Assembly (NCBI RefSeq): GCF_964340395.1
Contig: NC_135552.1
Location: 22,664,181-22,728,180 of the forward strand
Source: Glandiceps talaboti
Taxonomy: Eukaryota; Hemichordata; Enteropneusta; Spengelidae
Direction: 5' to 3'
DNA: 64,000 nt
The notes beneath the pieces were generated by a model, which made no database searches, was not told where the DNA came from, and saw only the letters and a list, made by a program, of their open reading frames with translations. Shown piece after piece: positions 27,273-64,000 of this stretch. A program made the position numbers and the translations under genes. Position 1 is the first letter of the stretch, and the number at the start of each line of letters is the position of its first letter.

Positions 27273-27515
27273 GTCGTCGGTGGCCGAGTGGTTTTAAACC
27301 ACTTGCCTATGACCACTGCGGTCGGTGTTCGCATCCATTTTGGGTTGATTTAAATTTACCACGCCGTAAGTAAGAAGAGTGTCGTTCAGTTTGACTCTAC
27401 CCAACAACGAAAGGTTTTCCTTCCCGGGTACTCCAGTTTCCTCCCACACTAACACTGAACCCTCCTCCTGTTATTGGACAATGCCTGTTGAATGGTAAAT
27501 TAAAAGAAAATATGA
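27273..27515 (+). mobile_element. tRNA-derived SINE
   Basis: The head reads GTCGTCGGTGGCCGAGTGG, a tRNA-Ser/Leu-like 5' end with A box TGGCCGAGTGG (27281-27291), and a B box GGTGTTCGCATCC (27324-27336). The anticodon stem is degenerate, so it is not a working tRNA. A tRNA-unrelated body follows, with GGTACTCCAGTTTCCTCCCA at about 27428, then an A-rich tail near 27500-27545. SINEs are transcribed by RNA polymerase III from the internal A and B boxes and move using LINE enzymes. Confidence 0.78.
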
Positions 27516-28584
27516 AAATACAAATAAATACACTTTAAAAAAATAATGATACACATATAAATTGTTCAAGAAATCTCAACTGAATTCAAAACATTTACAA
27601 TCCTTGAAAGAGATCAATTATCTAAAATAATTCGAAGCTTCAAAAGTTTTGCAAACAGTACAACTTTTACAAGGATGTTTACGTTGTTATGGCAATCATG
27701 TGTAATCATTGACATATACTGGATCCGGACATTATGACATAGGTGGCGCACTCTTCCCAATCCTAAAAGAAGTATAATTCTGCGGTCAAAGTGTAACAAT
27801 ACAAAATCATAATTGCTGATTTTCACTGACACAAATGTCCTAAATGTTGTTGACACATTAGTCTTTGTCGAAAAGGAGCCAATTTTTCTCTCTCCAAAAA
27901 AGGGATATATGAAATTGAAAATTTAAAAGTAAATCTTAACGTCGGATAATAATCAAAGTAATTTATGGCATCGCTGTAGGTCTCAACGCAAGTCTAGGAA
28001 AACCAAACATCAAATGGTAACAATTACATTTGTTTATAACTACGTTCTTTTTTGTTACCGACTTAGGACATGATTTCAAAATCACAACAGGAAACGGTCT
28101 GACTTTTTCTTTAGAGGCCAACGTATCTGTACCTAATTTCCAATGCCAATAAAATATTAAATGCAAAGTAGGTAGCAAAGACTATATGTAGCAAAATAAT
28201 TATTTTGTTTTGATATTAGTCATATATATATTTGTGTGATGTAGGTATATGTTATTGAAGACATAAAGGTAACCTTGTATTATACGAGAGAAGCGTTCAA
28301 TTCTGTGTGCAAATAAAGTAATTTATATCGATTCTATACACTTTACACATTTCTACATTTCATACATTTGCATTATTAGGATGTGAAGTGATGCTTTCTC
28401 TGGTTTTATATCTGAGTTCATCATTTTTCTTCCCACAGCAATGTCTCTGCCATGTATTATACAAAACATGACAAGGAGAAAAGATACATAGCACAGCCTT
28501 TGCTTCAAGGTTCATACACTTCTAAAGGTTATACCGACCACACAATGTGCTGCACTGAACGATTAACCTTGACTAACAAATACA

Positions 28585-28625
<41 letters not shown>

Positions 28626-28673
28626 ACACACAGCCACTGACACAGACACACACACGCACTCAAACCACATCCC

Positions 28674-28767
<94 letters not shown>
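28585..28767. repeat. (CA)n then (TA)n compound microsatellite
   Basis: CA-rich to about 28660, then a pure TA tract at 28677-28767. Confidence 0.95.
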
Positions 28768-28768
<1 letters not shown>

Positions 28769-29230
28769 TGGGTGAGAGAAACAATTTGAGAGAAAACTAT
28801 GTTACTTGATCTTGAAACTACAACTGATAAATTTGCTATTGGAAGAAACCTGACGAGTTGATTTCATGGTCACCAAGGTAATCGTACATACTGCCTGTCG
28901 GACCTTGCACGTCAATGACGCATAAGAGATTTAATTAGCTTGCCCTCAACTCATACACAATATACACTAAGGTGTTGTTACTCTCGATGAAAGGTTTTAT
29001 TCCAGTGCACAGGTGGTTTAATTGGAATAACGTAGAACTCAGTAAAAGAGTTAATATGTATTCAATCATGCATACTTTATGGTAATTGGGAGAAGTCACG
29101 CCAGCTTTGTTGATTTTGTGTTTTGTTGGAACGAAATGAAATACTAAGAGAATGAAATAGGATGAGGTATGTGTTTCTCTGTCTGTGTGTGTGTGTGTGT
29201 ATGTTACAAAAGTATTTTAGAGAAGTAGCC

Positions 29231-29469
29231 AACATACATACATACATACATACATACATACATACGTACATGCATACATACATACATACATACATACATA
29301 CATACATGCATGCATGCATGCATGCATGCATGCATGCATACATACATACATACATACATACATACATACATACATACATACATACATACATACATACATA
29401 CACATACATACATACATACATACATACATACATACATACATACATACATACATACATACATACATACAT
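29231..29469. repeat. (ATAC)n array with an internal (ATGC)n block
   Basis: About 60 units. The ATGC variant block at 29306-29338 is flanked by ATAC on both sides. Confidence 0.95.
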
Positions 29470-29479
29470 TATGATGATA

Positions 29480-32400
29480 ACATATATATATATACTATAA
29501 TGAAAGCTCATCTGTGCAATAGTTCAGTCTAATTTAATGGTGAGCTAATTGTAAATTTCGCTGCAATACGAAGTTAAATCCATTAACATACATACTGTTT
29601 TCTGAAATAACTGAAATGAACTCACAATACCATATATATTAATATTGTCAACCGTACAAGCTATATTATTTAAGTGACTGCGTGTCTTCCAAACTGCTAG
29701 ACCATAAACTAGGAATTGAAGAAAAAAGTAACATAAATTTATCCAATGTTGATCACATGCTTTGAGACTACTGTAAGTACATAGTTTAAAGAAAACTCCC
29801 GCGGATTATATCGACTACTCCTAAAGCAGGTCAATGTCCTATAGGATGTATATCCAGTGAGATTGTCCTCTGAAAGGTAATTCGTCTGGTTTTCTCTGTA
29901 ATGAATCATTGATGCCTAATTTTGTGTGAGTAATTTAATGAATTCTGATTTCTTTCCTGGCCGTTAGTATTGTGGTTCGTTTGAAGACTGGTAGACTTGC
30001 CTTGTTATTATTATGCACAAGGGTATCCTCGCCAATGTAATTATTCATGTCTGAAGAGGAAGCTGTTAGTTCTGAGTTAGTTTGACATTTTAGGCACTTT
30101 GAAGGTGTTTCAGTGTATACATGGGGAAGTTTGTGTACATTGGCTATACGGATGATAAATGTGCATTCATATTGGATTTTCAGTGCATGGAACAACTCCA
30201 CTATGTTTTTATACTTGAAAAAACAATGTGCAACAACAGATACTAAATTTGTTTGTGACTCAAAAAAATGCAAAATATTGTTTTTTAAATATTCAAATAT
30301 TTTTCTATTGTACGTACATTAATAAACTTTTTACACATTCACTATTTATCTTTCGGTAATTTATCAAGTTACAAACACGGATTTGATTGATTCTGCTTCA
30401 CATTGTCTTTTCAAGTAGGGAAACACAGTAGAGTTGTCTTATAAAAATCCAAAATAAAATACCCCATTTGTCATCGATTTAGCCTAATTTCATAGTACGT
30501 GAGACGCAAGATGTAGGCCTTATTTTAGATATGACAGCGTACACAGCGACTAAAACCACAGTTGTAATATCCCTGTATGTTCAATCAGTAAGCGTACAAT
30601 TTTACTGCATTTTAGTTCTTTCTTGTTATGCCACCTTAAACGTAATTTCCAATAGCTTTAACCCTCCACTATAATGCACTACTCAATAAAAAACGCATTG
30701 TCTATACTCTTTAGGCTAAGAGATTTGCTGGGAAGATTTTACGATGTATTTTCCATTTTCGCCATATGGAAGAATGCAAACAACATTTTTTGTGTGGGAT
30801 CTTATTAGTATGCGATACCCACGTCCAAACCATTCATTTGCAATTATTACTTAATTGTTTGAAAGCTTTTAGTGGCAGTAAAATATTAAGCTTAAATTCT
30901 AAGAAAACATACACTCGACATGTGATTATGAAAGTGTGATTCTTTTTGTATTTTATCTGAACAGCTGCATATCAGGTGAACATAGCTAGCTTAGTCTATG
31001 ATCGCTACAAGTAGCAAATATGAAATATTATGAATATGGCAGTTGGGTTGGTTTATCCCACTACTACTTGTAACTAATAGTTCCAATCCAACAAAATCAG
31101 TTTCCATACCTTGAGGTTAATGAACAGCAATTTCTGAAACCGTTTTCCTTATGACTGATACGTATCATTACTTGCCGGATACATATACCAATGTGAAATC
31201 GTTAAATACTGTTACATTATGTTGCTATTAAAACCAGATTCATTGTGAACACCTTACTTACCTTTTTTTGATATTTTCTGATAAAAAATCCAACATTTCA
31301 AAAATCTTGGATAACAATAATTGTTTTGCAGTATTTTCACTTAACCAGTAAAATACAAGTTTTGAAAGAGAGTACCAAAACATGATAATGATGATGTAAA
31401 ATTTACCACATTTGCTAAAAGAAATCAAAGAACAAAATAGATGCGAAGGTGTTAGTGAGATATGTATGTGACATGATCATCTTAGGCATTGGGTTCCTAT
31501 TCCAATTATGTGATTTAACTGGGATAAAGAGTGAAAATAATCCCAATGATGACTTCACACTTTGTACTATAACCCCAGAGGTCATAAAAAGTCGACCAAA
31601 TCGATTACAGATACTGCATCTGAACGTAGATATATGATATATCATTTATCAGAAGCCTTCTTTGATACCACACAAATCGTCAATCAAAGTCTACTGTCAA
31701 TAGAGCTTTCATTCCTCTGTTAGGCCAGAAAAAATAAAAATGCTGTTCAACGGGCCGGACCTACCCATATATTTGGCATTTCAAATTTTTTTTGGTGATG
31801 GGTAATATATTCCCGTGCGGGCAGCTCGTGCCAGTAAAATTACTGTTGGACTATTATGCAAACAATTATTTAAGGGGATTTCTTTATATTTTCTGAATAA
31901 CACATGTGACCATATACATTTGATCAACTGAGTCAATTCCAAATTATATATTTAATATCTTATACTGTAACAGTGGTTTACTTGGCTCTGATGATGCGTA
32001 CAAGAGTGAATTGAGATTAAACTAAGCTGTTGCATATCTAACGTACACAAACGAAATGAGCAAAATTTATGACAATGGGAAGGGGGATGAGAAGTCACTA
32101 GGCCGTCAAAATTATGATAATCTGAAAGGGGTTTTTGAAATGTTTTGCTCTTTATTTGTGATTTTCTGTCCATGAAAAGTCATTTACCAAGTGCACAACT
32201 GCAAAATATGTTTCAGCTTTGCCACAACCAAATACACTTCATAGCCAGATAATATCTGCTGCATAGTATTATAATAATATTGTCACTCAATTCTGGTATT
32301 TTATTACCATATTCAAGCGTTGTAAGACTTTAAATTATGTCTATGGTTTGACATTTGGGCCTCTAAATGGCCTCCTCCATGGTTTTATTTTCAAAAAAGT

Positions 32401-33707
32401 TTTCATCTTTGGCGGTGTCTCCTCCCAATCAGTAGCAATCACGGTGATAATGTTTTTCTCCCCAATCAAGATGGGGGGTGGCTGGCTTAGTAGCTCCATG
32501 CATAGGTTAGAGCTCATTATGAGACATCTCTTTATGCATGTGAAATTCACATCCTTTGTAAAGTAATATCGTTTGGACTGTTATTGTAGTTGGCTACCAC
32601 TGTTATTTTGGTACATCATTGTACTATATAATTTTATATCCCACTGTAGTGTAGGTGACAGGAGGGGGGGGGGGGCTAAAATAATTCTGACGTTTCATTT
32701 GGCCGGTACTAACAATTTTTGAGAGGAGAGGGGTGCTACAAGATGTGTTTAACCGTAAATTCTGCATATTTCCTAAATGTAGAACTGGTAGAAATCGAGA
32801 TAAAATGAAAATGACTGAATAAGTACTATCATGTTAATTCGACTTGAAAGGTTTTTGCCATCATTATACATGGCTTGTTGTTATATCCTTTTCCAACATT
32901 GTAAAAGAATCGACCTACCAACCCAATGGGGTGGGGTAGGTTTCGCGTTGAACAGCTTTTTAAATTTGTTCCTGGCCTTATAATTAGTAATATTCCTTTT
33001 TCCAAATCTCAAAAAAACGTATTTAAAGGGGTAGGTGCAATAGGGGCCTAACAATGTTATATTGAGTTTTTGAACAAGACTTAATGTCGTTATAATTACT
33101 AGTCCCTTATGATCCTAAGTTTAAATTTAAATCACGGGTTTTTCTCCATTATCTGTCCTCAACCTTGACAATTTTTGGTGAGATCAGAGAAGAAGTAGTA
33201 AACTATCGGAAAACTTAGTGTCATCGTTTCATTTGAGAAATAAGTCATGATTATAAAAGTGCAGCCTGCTATAACTATTTCTACCATTCATATTGTTTCT
33301 ATCGCATTAAACAATGGAGACCTCTTTTAAAAATCACAGTCACGAGTTTGATGAATGCTTTCTCTGCATTTTCGCCCTTCATCATTTCGGATACATTACC
33401 AGACTTTGTACTTGAAATACCAACACGGTACTATTCATGTTGATTGATGTGGAGAAGGTGCAAAGTCCTTGAACTTCACATCTGTTATGATGACACTGTG
33501 ATCACAAGTTATTTCTTGGCACAACAAGACTAATTTTGATGTTGTAGTGTGTGTCGTAATTCCAAGGCATAAATCAAAATGTCACCTTTCGGAGCTTTCA
33601 AGGTGATAGTACGCTGAGTAGCGTTTGACACACCTATCGATCTATGGACTAATCACGTTGTCCACTTCATACGCCTGATAGATATTTTCAATCATTTTCT
33701 TTTCCAG
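29480..33707. other. Sequence upstream of the F-BAR-like exons
   Basis: The missing N-terminal exon, which must end in phase 1, could lie here or further upstream; I did not find it. A 112-codon minus frame at 29935-30273 contains a CxxC but no recognised domain. Confidence 0.5.
32341..32490 (-). repeat. GGAGGCCATTTAG dispersed repeat, copy 2 (minus strand)
   Basis: The reverse strand reads GGAGGAGGCCATTTAGAGGC and then GTCAAACCATAGACAT. It aligns with 43370-43450, and more weakly with 2640-2760. A GTCTATGG end like those of the mini-palindrome family is present, but its partner arm is not. Confidence 0.5.
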
Positions 33708-60654
<26,947 letters not shown>

Positions 60655-63600
60655 GTAAGTTAATAATGTAGTACCACAAAAAAATTTGCGCAACTGTTTT
60701 TTGTTTACTATGATGCCGTGATGCTTGGGTTGTCGTCTACTGGTTTTCGTCGGGAATAAACTAAGCGGTGCGTTCATGAGGATAACACAACTGTCAACCG
60801 TTCATCGATAATTTGCTATCCTTGTTGGCCCCACGGAACGCTGGTCTAATTCAGTGAGTAATATTTTCATTTATCTTTTAGCATCAATTAAAAAAACCAC
60901 ACGGGAACCGTTGGTGCATATAAATGACCTCGAAATTCAGATTCTGAACTCTTCTTCTAGACTGCCGACGGAATATATGATACTTGAAGACTGCAATGAT
61001 AAAATGATATGCGGCAGTCTGTATTCGCTGAGCTTCTCAAACTTTTAATGACTATAGCTAGTACAACCCTCCAAGACGAGGCCAACACTTCGATCGCTCT
61101 GCAGAAACTCGTCAAATGACATCCACATTCCATTTTAGAAGGTCAAAATTCCATTCGAGCGTTCAGTTGAATTCTTGTCAGAGCCCGCCTGACATCATGG
61201 CTTTTCAACCCGGTTAATTTTCCGGCCAGGGACATGTACAGTCGCTGATTATAAAATAATTGGTGTGAAACGAACCAAAACAGCTCGTCTATTAGAAGAG
61301 GGATCGGATTCCGACACATAGACATGGAGATATACAAACAAACATAAATTTGGCGTGTATTTTGAAATTTATTTTATCGAATATCAAACGTTTATTTTAT
61401 TGCCGGTAAATGTCTTTATGATTGATAATCCTAGTTAATTATTTATTTCAATCGCCATACCTTCTATATCGCCAAGTCATGTCCAGAAGAAATATGCCTG
61501 TTTTTTTTCACTGAAAACCTTTGTATACCAGCGCCTCAATATAAATGAAGGAAATTTTACGAACACTTTTCTGATATGTTTCTGTCTGATACCTTGAATG
61601 TGTCTAACAGACCGAAAACGCTAAAAAGCAAAATAGGTATACTTTATTTGTTTCTATGGAAACGAAACGTTAATCCAAAAATAGAGCTCCTATTTTGATC
61701 GCACAGTGGTATTGCTTGAAAGTTGAATGGCAATGTATTTAGAATACAATGTCATATATATAATTGGAATATTCCTATTCATTTCAAAACGAATTTAATT
61801 CCTTCCTTGGGGCATTTATATGTATGTTGGTCGTCATGGAAACAAATCAACCCATGTTTTAAAAAAAGTACAAATTAAATTTTAAATGATGCATCTGAAA
61901 TAATGAAAAAAAATGACGTGACAAAAAGAAGCAGTGGCCCTATTTTACAAGTTTGTGATATTAGTATGAATAAACGTATATGAGGCACTTGTGGTTGAAA
62001 GCCTAGATCATCTAATTTGACTAGCTGCACCGTTGGTGTGTATTGCAATAACATTTGAGTTAGCGTAATAAACCACCAAACCAGCAAATTATACGGATCA
62101 AATATCATTTCTGGGCATGAGATAGATGTAAAACGTGTCTTCGTCACATAACTTGGACGTTATATCGCCGCGTATATCTGAAACCCCCTTTCCTGTACAA
62201 AGATCGACCGTCTGATATTACTGCAACGGCTGTTGAAATCCGTACAACAAATGGTCAACTACGTAATTCGAAAATTGTCACATCTGTTAACCTCATAATC
62301 AAAACGTGTGTTTGGAAATATTCAAATCTACATATAGCCTATTTAATCTAGAGGACGTTGACCCATAATATATTTGACAACGACAATGAATTCAACTTGA
62401 ATGCTAAACTTGTTAGGTTATATTTTCTGAGTGTATTTAACAGCCGCCTCTTAGATAAACCACACGCAATATAATTCAAGTTCGAATCGTTGTATAGTGT
62501 TAAGTCATAGCATAGAAGAAAAAAACAACAATTCTGAAACTGGAAATGTTATATCCATATTTGATGACATTATTGATTTGCCATATTTCATTTGGTGTAA
62601 GTTGATCTTTCGTCGTTTTAAATTTTGTAGACCATGTGGTATTTAATATACAGACATCCCTGCAACGACCATTCATAAAGCTATCGTAAACTCGATTCCA
62701 AAGGTTTCATTAACTGAAGAGCAATATTATCAGTCAGTCAACCAACCAACCAACCAACCAACCAACCAACCAACCATCCAAGCAACCATCCAACCACCCA
62801 ACCAACCAACCAACCAACCAACCAACCGATCAACCAACCAACCAACCAACCAACCAACCGACCGACCCATCTACCCATCCACCAACCCACCCATCCATCC
62901 CTCCATCAATAAATCACAAATTTCTCAATCAATGGAATAGTTATCTATCTATCTACCCATCCATCAATCGTATTAATAAATTTAGTATTTCTATCAGTCG
63001 AGGAAGATGTAGGATACAGAGTAGAAATAAATAACTTGCAACCACACACGTCTCCATACTAAAGATTACGACGTCAAATGGACTAACGAACACAACATAT
63101 GGTTTTCCTCGCTTGGCAGGTAAGGTCAGGGGTGAAACAACCTCCAGGCACAAACGTGATAAAATATGAACATGCCAAAAGCTAAAGATCTTGCAATTGC
63201 TGACGTCGCCTTGATTATGTTTTTTTTCCACGAAAGAATAATTAAATTCATAAATCAATAGAATTACGACACATATCGATTGATTTAATAAAATATTAAA
63301 TAAATTATGGAAAAAGATAATTTTAGGTGTTAAGACAACATTGAATAATTAATACTGTTGTCTTCGTTCGTGGTGAATATCCTGTTAAGTAGGGTTATTA
63401 AATACACACTACACGGTTGGCCTACTTCGTCTGCGCCGACAATTACGTCACAGTTCCTACGCGTTTATATGGATGAGTGAGTGGAGGTATAGGAAAGCAT
63501 ATAATTAGGTGTACATGTACTTTGGTGGTTAATTAATTTGAGACACTTTTGATGTGCCGTGAATAAAACACTAGGTATAGAATATACTAAAATATTTCAA

Positions 63601-64000
63601 GGGTACGTGATTTGCGGTAAGATATGCCAAGGTTTGGGGCATAGTATAGGTATACTTTGGTGGCAACAGCCGTGGACGTCAGGTGGTAGACAGCACTGTT
63701 CAGGAATTCATCCAAATGCAGTCTCGTTAGACACGCTATTCAAAGACTCATAAATATAAAAGTACAGGCTGCTTGTGTCTGCAAAGCAAGACATTATAAC
63801 GTTGTGCTGTTATAAACATAGACAAATCTTATTCTTAAGTTATAAGTTTCTTTATTCTGATTGAAAATCCCTTTAATATTATGCGTCAACTAAGTCATGG
63901 TCTAAAACTTTACCAGCCAGCTCATTTTTTGGGTCACTTTATTTGTGTGTTAAATATTTGATTTGAAAGGACCCTTTTCCGTATAATTTCTATACGTTAC
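60655..64000. other. Sequence downstream of exon 6, probably intron 6
   Basis: No further exon with a phase-0 acceptor and F-BAR-like content was recognised. It holds the (AACC)n array at 62.7 kb and otherwise AT-rich unique sequence. Confidence 0.5.
62735..62900. repeat. (AACC)n array, degenerate at its right end
   Basis: About 40 AACC units mixed with ATCC and ACCC variants, followed by CCATCCATC words. Confidence 0.92.

Noticed and set aside
27273-27345. Functional tRNA gene
   Set aside because: The A and B boxes are present, but the stems do not pair into a cloverleaf and a SINE body follows directly.
60950-61145. Possible exon 7 after a CTTCTTCTAG or TAGCTAG acceptor
   Set aside because: The phase-0 frame needed to follow exon 6 is stopped after the first acceptor. 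After the second, the peptide is open but basic and not F-BAR-like, with a poor donor.

Overview
This window looks like non-coding-rich nuclear DNA from an animal, probably a marine invertebrate. The evidence is low coding density, spliced exons with GT/AG borders, very abundant di-, tri- and tetranucleotide microsatellites, a tRNA-derived SINE, decayed LINE reverse transcriptases and many small foldback elements. I see no bacterial operon structure, rRNA genes or CRISPR array. The species cannot be named from the sequence alone.

Only one host gene is well supported. It is a plus-strand gene with six exons at 33708-33825, 35076-35145, 35873-36025, 37062-37121, 39244-39357 and 60574-60654. All five introns begin GT, end AG and keep one reading frame across 596 nt. 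The roughly 198 encoded residues are helical and charged. They resemble the middle of an F-BAR (FCH) membrane-bending domain as found in FCHSD/Nwk, srGAP and FES/FER proteins; the subfamily is not resolved. The start and most of the C-terminal part were not found and may lie partly outside the window.

Intron 5 is 21.2 kb, against 0.7-2.1 kb for introns 1-4. Most of the excess is a 17.69-kb block (40097-57786) bounded by two essentially identical 260-bp inverted repeats. The block holds two dead non-LTR reverse transcriptase fragments (44020-45075 and 47490-48930), a 154-bp foldback MITE with a 9-bp target duplication (41369-41522), a 292/295-bp tandem duplication, several two-copy dispersed repeats and most members of a family of tiny palindromic insertions.

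That family is the most unusual feature: 24-36-bp near-palindromes with CATAGAC/GTCTATG or CTCAGAC/GTCTGAG ends, each flanked by 7-bp direct repeats that are exact or nearly so. They lie at 10455, 44522/44814, 45134, 47173, 49333, 53142 and 57231. One has a related copy of its surrounding repeat, at about 45.9 kb, that lacks the insertion.

Layout: 1-33.7 kb has no recognisable gene. It holds microsatellites, a repeated module embedded in (TA)n tracts at 4.3-4.6 and 7.9-8.1 kb, a 192-bp foldback at 8.3-8.5 kb, a 21-bp minisatellite at 12.6-12.9 kb, a 45-bp-unit foldback at 13.9 kb, a 370-bp tetranucleotide array at 18.7 kb and a SINE at 27.3 kb. The F-BAR-like gene and its introns occupy 33.7-60.7 kb. 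From 60.7 to 64 kb is probably the next intron and carries an (AACC)n array.
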